Assembly (NCBI RefSeq): GCF_014191375.1 | Contig: NZ_JACHWN010000009.1 | Coordinates: 62,001-126,000 of the forward strand | Direction of reading: 5' to 3' | DNA from: Mesorhizobium sp. RMAD-H1 | GTDB taxonomy: Bacteria; Pseudomonadota; Alphaproteobacteria; Rhizobiales; Rhizobiaceae | DNA length: 64,000 nt | Shown: positions 28,186-36,535 of the stretch, piece after piece | How the letters are laid out: each line of letters starts with the position of its first letter | How positions within the stretch are numbered: position 1 is the first letter of the stretch | Translations under genes and position numbers: made by a program | The notes under the pieces: model-generated | What the model saw: the letters and a program-made list of their open reading frames with translations, nothing else | Databases searched by the model: none | What the model was told of the DNA's origin: nothing

Positions 28186-29046
28186 ATGGAACTGCCGATG
28201 CGCCACTTCATGACCGCCGCCCTCCCGACCGGTACCCTCCGTCCCCGTTTTTTCGCATTTGCATCCGTGGCAATGCTGGCGCTCGCAGGCTGCCAGACCA
28301 CCTCGACCAATCTTCTGGCGCCGATCGACAAGGCGCAAGGGTCGGAAGAGAACATCAGCTCGCTCAGCGCCGTCATCGAGCGCAATCCGCGTGATCCGGA
28401 AGGCTACAATGTCCGGGGCTCGGCCTATGGCAGGGCAGGGCGCTACAAGGAGGCGCTGAGGGATTTCGACACGGCCTTGCAGATCAATCCGAATTTTTAT
28501 CAGGCCTATGCCAACCGGGCGTTGATCTATCGCTTCATGGGCGAAGACGTCAAAGCGGTGAACGACTACAACCGGGCCATCCAGATCAACCCGGAATATG
28601 ATGTCGCCTATATCGGACGCGGCAATGTCTACCGGCAGGCCGGGCGGCTCGATGAGGCGTTCAACGATTTCCAGCGCGCCATCCAGCTCGACACGACCAA
28701 TGGACGGGCCTACCACAATCGCGGGCTGATCTATCAGGCGCGCGGGCAGCACAAGCTCGCCATCGAGGATTTCTCCACCGCCATCTCGCTGCAGCCCAAT
28801 GCGCCGGAGCCCTATAACGGCCGCGGCATCTCCTATGTGGCACTGGGCGACTACGACAACGCGTTCGACGATTTCAACACCGCCATCAACCTTGACGGCA
28901 ATGTCGCGGAAAGCTGGGCCAACCAGGCGCTGGTTTATGAGCATCGCGGCAACAAGGCGCGCGCGGCTAAATCCTATGCGCGGGCGGTGCAGCTCGATCC
29001 GAAATATCAGCCGGCCAAGGACGGGCTCGAGCGCACGCGCGGTTAA
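28186..29046 (+). CDS. TPR-repeat lipoprotein (NlpI-like)
   Basis: Outer-envelope lipoprotein of about 286 aa. The ATG at 28186 has AAGGAAT upstream. The signal peptide ends with the lipobox LALAGC at about residues 30-35. Then come six or so tetratricopeptide repeats (units such as GRAGRYKEALRDFDTALQIN and GDYDNAFDDFNTAINLD), which form a protein-binding solenoid. The closest known type is NlpI, a scaffold for peptidoglycan enzymes. It stands alone, followed by a hairpin. Confidence 0.85.
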   Translation: MELPMRHFMTAALPTGTLRPRFFAFASVAMLALAGCQTTSTNLLAPIDKAQGSEENISSLSAVIERNPRDPEGYNVRGSAYGRAGRYKEALRDFDTALQINPNFYQAYANRALIYRFMGEDVKAVNDYNRAIQINPEYDVAYIGRGNVYRQAGRLDEAFNDFQRAIQLDTTNGRAYHNRGLIYQARGQHKLAIEDFSTAISLQPNAPEPYNGRGISYVALGDYDNAFDDFNTAINLDGNVAESWANQALVYEHRGNKARAAKSYARAVQLDPKYQPAKDGLERTRG

Positions 29047-29069
29047 GCACCAAAGCCCTTATCTGGATG

Positions 29070-29101
29070 TTTCACCCCTTCCGCTTTGCGGCGGGGTGAA
29101 A
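29070..29101 (+). terminator. Hairpin after the TPR lipoprotein
   Basis: TTTCACCCC (29070-29078) pairs perfectly with 29093-29101, with an inner CCGC/GCGG stem. There is no T-run, so termination is plausible rather than certain. Confidence 0.55.
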
Positions 29102-29168
29102 AGCCGTGTTTCACCATACGGAAAAGGAACGTCTTTTCTTCGCCGTGGCGCGGCTTATATTGGCGTCC

Positions 29169-29588
29169 ATGTCACTCTTCGATCATATCGGCTTCCATAC
29201 ACCCGATCTTTCCCGCTCCCTGCATTTCTATGCGGGATGCATGCCCATGCTGGAACTGGAGGTGATCCGCAATGCCGACACCTCGTTTTTCGTCAGCGGC
29301 GGCGAAAGGGCGCCGGTTCCATTCATCTGGGTGATGTCGGCTCAGCAGCCGGGAGATCTGCTTCCGGAGGGGGCTCCGCAGAAACCGGGCGATCATCTAC
29401 ATCTGATGTTCGCCGCCCTGAGCCGGGACGCGGTTGAAGCCTTCCACGAAGCGGCGCTGGCCTTCGGCGGCACCGACAGCGGAGCTCCCGGTTATCAGGG
29501 GCCGGAAGAGATGGGCTATTATGCGGCGCTCGTCTTCGATCCTGATGGCAACACCATCGAGGTAGGATTCCGCGAAAGACGGGGCTGA
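29169..29588 (+). CDS. VOC-family (glyoxalase/dioxygenase fold) protein
   Basis: A 139-residue vicinal oxygen chelate protein. The first half starts MSLFDHIGFHTPDLSRSLHFY, giving a metal-binding histidine in DHIGFH. The second half has HLHLMFAA and ends DPDGNTIEVGF, providing another histidine and a glutamate, so the usual metal triad is present. Members include glyoxalases, fosfomycin-resistance proteins and dioxygenases; the substrate cannot be assigned. No operon partner. Confidence 0.8.
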   Translation: MSLFDHIGFHTPDLSRSLHFYAGCMPMLELEVIRNADTSFFVSGGERAPVPFIWVMSAQQPGDLLPEGAPQKPGDHLHLMFAALSRDAVEAFHEAALAFGGTDSGAPGYQGPEEMGYYAALVFDPDGNTIEVGFRERRG

Positions 29589-29677
29589 TCGTCCAAGCTA
29601 TCATTCTGCCGCGGCACTACAGCGCCGTGCGTCCGTTAGGACGCACAAAGGACGCTATAGACTATTGAATCCACGCA

Positions 29678-30355
29678 TCAGGCTTTCCGGAAATCGATTC
29701 CGATTTTCGGGCCGATGCTGTGGAGATCGCCGAGCGCCTCGCTCGGCCGTCCTTCGCCCAGCGCCTTGCGGATCGCCGCCCGGGCGGAGGCGATGTCGGG
29801 GACGAGCCAGTTGGGCTCCATGCCGAGAAACTTGTCGAGGAAGGCGATGGCGTAGCTCGGCATTTCGGCGATGTTTTCCTTATAGGACCACCAGGTACGC
29901 AGATCGTCGGCGCATCTGTCGATGGATCGCGTTTCGCCGAATTCCTGCTGGAAAACGGCTGCCACCGCGCCGATGCAGAAATTCGTGTAGAGGAAGCCTT
30001 CCGGCCAGAAATCGACGATTTCGCGCATGGATGTGTCGGCCGGCCTGGCACCGATCCGCCGTGGCAGCGCTTTTGCCGGCTGCTCCCGGATCAGCTCGCA
30101 CAGCACCAGACCGGCGGCGAAGACGATGAAATCCTTGCGGTCGATCCCGGCATAACCCTTCTGGGCGTTGATCGTCTCCACCCAGCCGAGAAAGGCACGC
30201 GTCAGCTTCTTCTCGTCGATTTCGAAGGGAACGCCGTAATTTTCCGTCACGAGCCTGGCATTCGTGCGGAAAGAGGCCCTGAACCAGCGCAGCTGGCGCA
30301 GGCGATGGCGCAGGTCGGGCACTGAAACGAGTTCATTCTTCAGCAATATCTTCAT
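29678..30355 (-). CDS. Conserved hypothetical protein
   Basis: A soluble, mixed alpha-rich protein of 225 aa that I do not recognise. The ATG at 30353-30355 with GAAGAGGATA upstream is preferred to 30385. Notable features are an N-terminal basic stretch (LRHRLRQLRWFRASFRTNAR), a central hydrophobic FIVFAAGLVLCELI, and WWSYKENIAEMPSYAIAFLDKFLG. No signal peptide or clear membrane helix. Its last codons fall in a sequence (about 29688-29712) that looks like a common rhizobial intergenic repeat, so its C-terminus may derive from such an element. Confidence 0.65.
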   Translation of the reverse strand: MKILLKNELVSVPDLRHRLRQLRWFRASFRTNARLVTENYGVPFEIDEKKLTRAFLGWVETINAQKGYAGIDRKDFIVFAAGLVLCELIREQPAKALPRRIGARPADTSMREIVDFWPEGFLYTNFCIGAVAAVFQQEFGETRSIDRCADDLRTWWSYKENIAEMPSYAIAFLDKFLGMEPNWLVPDIASARAAIRKALGEGRPSEALGDLHSIGPKIGIDFRKA

Positions 30356-30654
30356 CGCCGTATCCTCTTCACCCAAGCCTATCATATTCGGCTATCCTTC
30401 CCAAGAAATTGGGTGTCTCTCGCGAAGGATTGATTGATCTCACAACGATACATATTGACATCTGCAAAAACAAATGTTCTGTGAATATTAGCTGATTATA
30501 AGATCACGCCGGTTCGGGTCCACCTGAATTGCCGTGATCGGAGGATATATGCGTCGGCCGTCTGCGGGGCGCTTGTCTTGACCGGAAAGTCTGTCACTCT
30601 TTTCGCAAGGCGCGCTTTCGGACGGATCAGGATGCGCCGTTAGGGAGGAACCTT

Positions 30655-31092
30655 ATGGCAATCTGGCAATGGGGCTTGCTTGCGCTGGCAGTGGTCTGGG
30701 CTTTGCAGTCGCTCGGCGTCTGGCTCCAGATGCGGCACTATTCGGATGTGCTGAAGGGCATCACGTCCAGGTATAGCGACGGCTTTGTCGGCGCGGGGAA
30801 TTGCAGGGGCCGCCTTGGCAAGGGCGTGATCGTGCTGATCGTGGTGACGCCCGATCTCGTGGTGCGGCGGTTCCTGGAGATGAGCGGACGATCGGTATTT
30901 GCAAAATTCAGGAGGCGTGAGGAATTCGAGGGCATGACTCTCGATGCGCTCCGGTCCGATCCCGATGCGCTGGGGAAGGGGGAGCCGGGCGTGGCGGAGG
31001 CCATCAGGCGGGCGATCGAGCAGATCGACCGGATGCGGGCCGAGCCCAAGGAAAGACCGGGGCTTACCGGTCTGAAAACAGCAGGCGCTTAG
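30655..31092 (+). CDS. gutM: GutM-family glucitol operon protein
   Basis: A 145-residue protein with one N-terminal hydrophobic helix (WQWGLLALAVVWALQSLGVWL) and a small cytoplasmic domain (GFVGAGNCRGRLGKGVIVLIVV), matching GutM, called an activator of the glucitol operon in E. coli. GGGAGGAACC precedes the ATG. It is first in the PTS cluster and separated from the IIC gene by 112 bp that contain a palindromic repeat. Its membrane anchor suggests a role at the transporter rather than as a free DNA-binding protein. Confidence 0.85.
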   Translation: MAIWQWGLLALAVVWALQSLGVWLQMRHYSDVLKGITSRYSDGFVGAGNCRGRLGKGVIVLIVVTPDLVVRRFLEMSGRSVFAKFRRREEFEGMTLDALRSDPDALGKGEPGVAEAIRRAIEQIDRMRAEPKERPGLTGLKTAGA

Positions 31093-31147
31093 GTAAACGC
31101 CGGGAAGCGGGGAGCTTCGCCGAGTGGCGTAATCAACTGTTTTAGCC

Positions 31148-31188
31148 GCATGATCTTCCGAAAAGTCTGCAACTTTTCGGGATCATGC
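31148..31188. repeat. Rhizobial-type palindromic repeat between gutM and the IIC gene
   Basis: A 17-bp stem (31148-31155 plus 31158-31166 pairing with 31172-31188, two bulged T) with a 5-base loop. The core GCATGATC with CCGAAAAGT recurs between genes in many Rhizobiales; this is known from memory. Confidence 0.7.
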
Positions 31189-31204
31189 TCTGAGGAGGAG
31201 CAAG

Positions 31205-31975
31205 ATGTCCATAGTCGCAATGTTGGCGCAACACGCCGACGTGACCATGCAGCACCTGTCGACGGCAGGTTCTCTGGTCTCCGATGCAGCTTTGCACGGA
31301 AAACAAGCCATCCTGCATGGCCCGCATGCAGGCAATGATCTGGTCATTCTCGCGCAGGCGGGCGGCGACAATCTGACGGTCGACCAGTTCCGCGAGAGGC
31401 TGCAGAACGTCCAGCAGGAGGAGCAACTCGGCTGGCTGGCCAATATCGGCAAATATTTCATCGGCATTTTCCAGAAGGGCGGCGAGGTATTCGCCGGCTT
31501 CGTGACCGGCATCATCCCGACGCTGGTGGTGCTGATGACTGCTTTCTATGCGCTGACGGAGCTCGTCGGCGAAGAGCGGGTCCATGGCATCGCGCGCGGA
31601 GCAGGACGCATCGCCTTGACGCGCTACACGGTGCTGCCGGTGCTTGCCGTATTCTTCCTGACCAATCCGATGGCCTATACCTTCGGCTCCTTCCTGGAGG
31701 AGAAGCACAAGCCGGCCTTCTACGATGCAGCGGTCTCCTATGTGCATCCGCCGCTCGGCCTCTTCCCGCATGTCAATCCGGGCGAATATTTCGTCTGGGG
31801 CGGCATTCTGGTCGCGCTGCTCGAACTGGAGAGGAAGGGCACCGTTGCCAGCGGTTATCACATCCAGGTCGCCATCTGGTACGCGATCGTCGGCCTCGTC
31901 GTCATCCTGCTCAAGGGTATGCTGACGGAGCGCATCACCGCGATCATGGCGCGCCGCCAGGGCGTCGAGCTCTGA
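31205..31975 (+). CDS. srlA: PTS glucitol/sorbitol transporter subunit IIC
   Basis: Membrane-channel subunit (256 aa) of a glucitol-family phosphotransferase system. The Gln/Glu-rich N-terminal region (VDQFRERLQNVQQEEQLGW) leads to helices with FIGIFQKGGEVFAGFVTGIIP, NPMAYTFGSFLEEKHKP and HVNPGEYFVWGGI, all close to the E. coli GutA/SrlA protein. The N-terminus is longer than usual by several tens of residues. GAGGAGG lies before the ATG. The IIBC gene follows after 19 bp. Confidence 0.92.
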   Translation: MSIVAMLAQHADVTMQHLSTAGSLVSDAALHGKQAILHGPHAGNDLVILAQAGGDNLTVDQFRERLQNVQQEEQLGWLANIGKYFIGIFQKGGEVFAGFVTGIIPTLVVLMTAFYALTELVGEERVHGIARGAGRIALTRYTVLPVLAVFFLTNPMAYTFGSFLEEKHKPAFYDAAVSYVHPPLGLFPHVNPGEYFVWGGILVALLELERKGTVASGYHIQVAIWYAIVGLVVILLKGMLTERITAIMARRQGVEL

Positions 31976-31994
31976 GCCAGGGGGAGGACAGACA

Positions 31995-33008
31995 ATGGTT
32001 CAGTCATACAAGGCCGTAAAGATTTCCAAGGGTCCCGGCGGCTGGGGCGGCCCGCTCGTCATCGAGCCTACCTCGCAGCGCAACAAGATCGTGTCGGTTA
32101 CCGGCGGCGGCATTCATCCGGTAGCGCACCGCATTGCGGAGCTGACGGGCGGCGAGGCCGTGGACGGCTTCAGGTCGCCACCGGTCGAAGGCGAGATGGC
32201 CGTCGTGGTCGTTGATTGCGGCGGCACGGCACGCTGCGGCGTCTATCCGCGCAAGCGCATTCCGACCGTGAACCTGACGCCCGTCGGCCAGGCCGGACCG
32301 CTCGCGCAATTCATCACGGAGGATATCTATGTCTCGGGCGTGAAGCCGGAAAACATCGTTCCTGCGGATGGTTCGGAAGCGCCGACGGTGGCAGGCCAGG
32401 CGACGAGCACGGCTCCGGCATCGGCAGGGCCCGCTGCCACGGCTGCCGCGACGCGGGTCGGGGAGAGCGAAGGCGGCCTGATCGGCTTCATCAGCTCCAT
32501 CGGCCGTGTCATGGGTCGCGTCGTCGGCATCTTCTTCAATGCCGGTCGCCGTACCATCGATCAGGTCGTCCGCAACGTCCTGCCGTTCATGGCCTTCGTC
32601 ACCATGCTGATCGGCCTAATCCTCTATACGGGTATCGGGGACATCCTCGCGCAGCCGATGGGGCCGCTCGCCAACAATATCATCGGTCTCCTGATCATCT
32701 CGGCCATTTGCGGCCTGCCGTTCCTGTCGCCCATTCTCGGGCCCGGCGCGGTGATCGCACAGGTGATCGGCGTCGCCATCATCGGGCCGCAGATCGCCAA
32801 TGGTACGATCTCGCCGGCAATGGCGCTGCCGGCGCTCTTTGCCTACAACACGCAGGTCGGGTGCGACTTCGTCCCCGTCGGCCTGGCGCTGGGCGAGGCC
32901 AAGCCGAAGACGATCGAGATCGGCGTTCCCGCCGTTCTGCTCAGCCGCCAGATCATGGGGCCGGTTTCGGTGCTGATCGCCTGGGCCGTAAGCCTCGTGG
33001 TATTCTGA
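31995..33008 (+). CDS. srlE: PTS glucitol/sorbitol transporter subunit IIBC
   Basis: Phosphate-accepting IIB domain fused to further membrane helices, 337 aa. The IIB active-site cysteine is in VDCGGTARCGVYPRKR (about residues 74-89). GPLAQFITEDIYVSGVK ends that domain. An Ala/Thr-rich linker (about 130-155) leads to four helices with GPGAVIAQVIGV and CDFVPVGLALGEA, close to E. coli SrlE. GGGGGAGG is the ribosome site. It is separated from the IIA gene by a strong hairpin. Confidence 0.93.
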   Translation: MVQSYKAVKISKGPGGWGGPLVIEPTSQRNKIVSVTGGGIHPVAHRIAELTGGEAVDGFRSPPVEGEMAVVVVDCGGTARCGVYPRKRIPTVNLTPVGQAGPLAQFITEDIYVSGVKPENIVPADGSEAPTVAGQATSTAPASAGPAATAAATRVGESEGGLIGFISSIGRVMGRVVGIFFNAGRRTIDQVVRNVLPFMAFVTMLIGLILYTGIGDILAQPMGPLANNIIGLLIISAICGLPFLSPILGPGAVIAQVIGVAIIGPQIANGTISPAMALPALFAYNTQVGCDFVPVGLALGEAKPKTIEIGVPAVLLSRQIMGPVSVLIAWAVSLVVF

Positions 33009-33022
33009 TCAATTGCAACAAA

Positions 33023-33048
33023 GGGGGCATCGTTTCGGCGATGCCCCC
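33023..33048 (+). other. RNA hairpin between the IIBC and IIA genes
   Basis: A perfect 10-bp GC-rich stem (33023-33032 with 33039-33048) with a 6-base loop and no T-run after it. It more likely stabilises or processes the operon mRNA, or attenuates downstream expression, than ends it. Confidence 0.65.
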
Positions 33049-33077
33049 GACATCCAGGAAAAGAAAGGTACGCCGTC

Positions 33078-33458
33078 ATGTCGGTTCTCCTGAAAACGCG
33101 GATCACCGCAATCGGTCCGGAAGTGGCGGATCTGGCGGAAGGGGGAGTGGTTATATTGTTCGCCGATGGCGCACCGCCGGAACTGGCCGAAGTCTCCATC
33201 CTGCACGCCGTCGAGGACGGCCCGAGCGATGCCGTTCCTGCCGTCGGTACGCCGATCCGGATCGGCGATCTCTCAGCCGAGATCACCGCAATCGGCGATT
33301 ACGCATGGCAGAAGGTGCGCGACATCGGCCATGTGGTGATCAATTTCAACGGGGCGACCGAGGTGGAGCGTCCGGGCGAGATCGCGGCATCCGCAGTCGA
33401 TCCTGACACGCTGGTGACCGCGCTGAAAACGGACACGATCATCACCATCGGCAACTGA
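33078..33458 (+). CDS. srlB: PTS glucitol/sorbitol transporter subunit IIA
   Basis: Cytoplasmic phosphocarrier domain (126 aa) that receives phosphate from HPr and passes it to IIB. Compared with the E. coli protein as I remember it, the phosphorylatable histidine is kept at the same position, His43 (VSILHAVED). The surrounding LFADGAPPELAEV and DIGHVVINFNG also match. AAGAAAGG precedes the ATG. Confidence 0.92.
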   Translation: MSVLLKTRITAIGPEVADLAEGGVVILFADGAPPELAEVSILHAVEDGPSDAVPAVGTPIRIGDLSAEITAIGDYAWQKVRDIGHVVINFNGATEVERPGEIAASAVDPDTLVTALKTDTIITIGN

Positions 33459-33503
33459 ATTTCAGCTTCCGTCCTGATGTAGAGAGTATCTGGAAAGACG
33501 ACC

Positions 33504-35459
33504 ATGGAACGCTCGACAATCGTCAGAGTGCTTGAGGGCCTTCATGCCCGTCCCGCCACCCGTTTCGTCAAGCTTGCCAAGAGCTTCGAATCGAATATCG
33601 ACCTGGTGAAGGGCGAGAAGTCGGTCAGCGCCAAGAGCTCGGTCAAGCTGATGCTGCTCGGCGTCAAGGAGAATGACGAGGTGACGGTACGGGCCGAGGG
33701 GGCAGATGCCATCGAAGCCATCGAGGCGCTGATCGGCTATCTCGAGAACCCCCGATCCGGTCTCGAAGAAGATGGTCAGGAAGCGGGGCATAAGCCGAAG
33801 GCGCCGGCCGTGCCCGCGCCCGGCGCAACGTCTCCCGCCGACGGCAGGTTGAAAGGCGTCGGCGCCAGCGAGGGTGTGGCTCTAGGCCTCGCCTACCCCT
33901 ATTTTCCGGAGGAGATAAAGCCGGAGAACCGCAAGCTTTCTCCCGATGAAACCGAAGCGGAGCTGGCGCGGTTCCGCGATGCGGTTGCAACGGTCCAGAA
34001 GCGGATGGATGCCTCGCTTGCCGCCGATGGTCTTGCTGAAAGCGATCGCGGCATTATCGCGGCATTGAAGGACATAGCGGCCGACGAGACACTCACCGAA
34101 GAGACAATCTTGCTCATCCGTGGGGGCATGGATGCGGTGACCGCCGTTTTCGGTGCTGCATCCAAGGTGGCCACCGAATTCGGCGAGATGGACGATCCCT
34201 ATCTCAACGCCCGCGCCGATGACGTCCATGCCGTCGGCCGCCAGTTGTGCCTGGCGCTCCTCGGACGCGAGGAGGGCCCGCTGGAGGATATTCCCGAAGG
34301 CGCGATCCTGATCGCGGAGGATATCGGCGCGTGGGATCTGGCGCGCGCGCCGCTGAAGCGCATCGCCGGCGTGATCTGCGGCCATGGCGGGGCGACGTCG
34401 CATGTGGCGATCATTGCGCGTGCCCACGGCATTCCCGCAGTGCTCGGGCTCGGTGTTGAGATCGGCCGGCTCCGCGCGGTCAAGCACATCGCGCTCGACG
34501 GCGGCACGGGGGAAGTCTTCCCCGAACCGGACAGCGAGACGGCGGCCCATTTTGAGGCGCGCATCCGGACGGCCGATGAAGAACGTGCCGCACTGAAAGT
34601 ATTCCGCGATGTCGTGCCGAAGCGGCCTGACGGCACCGTCATCGAGGTGGCCGCCAATCTCGGCTCGCTCGAGGAGATCGAGGCGGCGCAGGACGCCGGC
34701 GCCATGGGGGTGGGGCTGTTCCGCACCGAGCTTTTGTTCATGCGCCACATGCATCTGCCGTCAGAGGATATGCAGACGGAAATCTATTCGACGCTGGCAA
34801 AGGCCTTCGCGCCGCATCCGGTGATCGTGCGCACGCTCGATGTCGGTGGCGACAAGCCTGTCGCGGGGGTGGATTTTCCCGATGAGGAGAACCCGTTCCT
34901 CGGTTGGCGCGGCATTCGCATGTGCCTGGACCGGCCCGATATTTTCAAGCCGCAATTGCGGGCGCTTTTGCGCGCCGCCGTTCACGGGCCGCTGAAAGTC
35001 ATGCTGCCGATGGTATCGGAACTGTCTGAAGTGGTGCGGACGCGGGCGCTGATCGACGAATGCGAGGCGGAGCTCAGGACCGAGGGCAAGGATTACCGCC
35101 GCTTCGAGCTCGGCGTGATGATCGAGACGCCCGCGGCAGTGCTGATCGCGCCGATGCTGGCCAAGGAAGTCGCGTTCTTTTCCATCGGCACCAACGATCT
35201 GACGCAATATGTGATGGCGGCTGACAGGCTCAATCCGACAGTCGCCTCATTGAACGACGTCACCAATCCAGCCGTCATGGCGGCAATCCAGATGACGGCG
35301 AAAGCTGGCGTCGAAGCGGGCATCATGGTGGGCATGTGCGGCGAGGCGGCAGGCCGTCCCGACCTCATCCCGGAATTCATCCGCATGGGACTGACGGAGC
35401 TCAGCATGAGCCCCGCCTCCATCCAGCGGGCAAAGAAATGCATCGCGGAATTCAGGTGA
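33504..35459 (+). CDS. HPr-enzyme I fusion (phosphoenolpyruvate-protein phosphotransferase)
   Basis: Energy-coupling protein of the PTS, 651 aa. Residues 1-90 are an HPr domain with His in GLHARPAT and the regulatory-serine segment AKSSVKLMLLG. After a linker (about 92-115) comes enzyme I: phosphohistidine domain GGATSHVAIIARAHGIP (about residue 294) and PEP-binding barrel with LFRTELLFM, GWRGIRMCLDRP, GTNDLTQYVMAADR and GMCGEAAG. Having both carriers fused and inside the transporter operon makes this a self-contained sugar PTS. The stop codon lies within a long inverted repeat. Confidence 0.93.
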   Translation: MERSTIVRVLEGLHARPATRFVKLAKSFESNIDLVKGEKSVSAKSSVKLMLLGVKENDEVTVRAEGADAIEAIEALIGYLENPRSGLEEDGQEAGHKPKAPAVPAPGATSPADGRLKGVGASEGVALGLAYPYFPEEIKPENRKLSPDETEAELARFRDAVATVQKRMDASLAADGLAESDRGIIAALKDIAADETLTEETILLIRGGMDAVTAVFGAASKVATEFGEMDDPYLNARADDVHAVGRQLCLALLGREEGPLEDIPEGAILIAEDIGAWDLARAPLKRIAGVICGHGGATSHVAIIARAHGIPAVLGLGVEIGRLRAVKHIALDGGTGEVFPEPDSETAAHFEARIRTADEERAALKVFRDVVPKRPDGTVIEVAANLGSLEEIEAAQDAGAMGVGLFRTELLFMRHMHLPSEDMQTEIYSTLAKAFAPHPVIVRTLDVGGDKPVAGVDFPDEENPFLGWRGIRMCLDRPDIFKPQLRALLRAAVHGPLKVMLPMVSELSEVVRTRALIDECEAELRTEGKDYRRFELGVMIETPAAVLIAPMLAKEVAFFSIGTNDLTQYVMAADRLNPTVASLNDVTNPAVMAAIQMTAKAGVEAGIMVGMCGEAAGRPDLIPEFIRMGLTELSMSPASIQRAKKCIAEFR

Positions 35460-35533
35460 TGGCGGGCTGCAAATGATGCACTCCGCTCCGGTTCTCGAAA
35501 GGCATCATTTGCAGCCCGCCCTCACCTGAATTC
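35448..35533. repeat. 32-bp inverted repeat spanning the end of the HPr-EI gene
   Basis: Arms 35448-35479 and 35502-35533 are complementary at 31 of 32 positions, around a 22-base spacer. The left arm contains the last three codons and stop of the HPr-EI gene, so the right arm is an inverted copy of that gene end. There is no T-run. It could terminate, protect the transcript end, or be the scar of an inverted duplication. Confidence 0.85.
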
Positions 35534-35550
35534 ATCCAAGTATCTTGGAA

Positions 35551-36375
35551 TCAGGGCAGGTGCGGGATCAGGAGTGAGAAGAGCTCCGCCAGGGCGCTCT
35601 CCGGAGCGTTTGACGCAAAGGCCGCGATAAATCGCTCCTCCCGCGCCGAGACGGCAAGGAAGGCGCTTTCCAGGAGGTCCGCTCCGGCGTCGGCCAGGCC
35701 GGTCGCCGACAGCGCATCATCCTGCGTCCGCGTGGTGGCGAGAGCACAGGCAAGGCCGATCGCGGAAAAGATGGTGATCTCTGAATCGGACTGCAGGGCG
35801 ACTGCGGCGGGCAGGGGAGAACCCGGTTCCAATTTCCGAACGGGATGCCGCCGCACCGATTCGATGGCGAGTGCGGCGCCGGCCCTTGCGAGGTCGCCGG
35901 TGGAGGCATCGGGCGCGATTGCTCGGTCAAACACATTTTTGTGATCGCGCATCAGGCGCAGGTAAATGTCGGCGAATGCCGCTTCATGGATGAAGACATC
36001 ATTTCTGCCGCAGCGGCGCAGCACCTCCTTGGTGAGGTAGTACATATCGCGGTGGAACAGGCGGATGCCGTCGGAATGGGCAAAATAGAGCTTCAGGCTG
36101 CCGATCCGCCGCGAACGGCCATGCGCTTGCGGATCGTCGGAAATCAGGGAAATAGAGATGGTTTCAGCAACGCTTAGCGCAGTGTCGACAAAGGTCGCGG
36201 CCGTACCCAAAAGCATTTCCGGCAGCTGGGCGGGGCTTTGGAGATGCATAGTCGTGCGTCGCCGGTCATGGCGACTCGAGCGGATGACATGGCGGACATC
36301 CCGCAGGCGATCCTTCAGATTGACAACGACATCGTCCAGGTGGAAAGCGATATCGCCATTCAAAGGGTTGAGCAT
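35551..36375 (-). CDS. Conserved hypothetical protein between the PTS and its regulator
   Basis: A 274-residue protein I do not recognise. It appears soluble and mainly helical, with an N-terminal region (IAFHLDDVVVNLKDRL), an internal LKLYFAHSDGIRLFHRDMYYLTKEVLRRCG, and an Ala-rich C-terminal half. GGGGTTAAG precedes the first ATG; a second ATG at residue 43 lacks a ribosome site. It is transcribed divergently from the SorC regulator and converges with the HPr-EI gene, so it may be controlled by that regulator. Two start choices remain open. Confidence 0.6.
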   Translation of the reverse strand: MLNPLNGDIAFHLDDVVVNLKDRLRDVRHVIRSSRHDRRRTTMHLQSPAQLPEMLLGTAATFVDTALSVAETISISLISDDPQAHGRSRRIGSLKLYFAHSDGIRLFHRDMYYLTKEVLRRCGRNDVFIHEAAFADIYLRLMRDHKNVFDRAIAPDASTGDLARAGAALAIESVRRHPVRKLEPGSPLPAAVALQSDSEITIFSAIGLACALATTRTQDDALSATGLADAGADLLESAFLAVSAREERFIAAFASNAPESALAELFSLLIPHLP

Positions 36376-36535
36376 CTTAACCCCGTTTCTCCAGTTTATC
36401 GACCTAGACCATTTGCGCGTTTTGCGTGTAGGACGGTCGTGCCAAAATCTTGTTTCGGGACGGACCTAAAATCAATAGGTTCCATCTGTCGTCGGAAAAA
36501 ATGAATCAACATCGGGTGTACGAGGAGGACGACAT

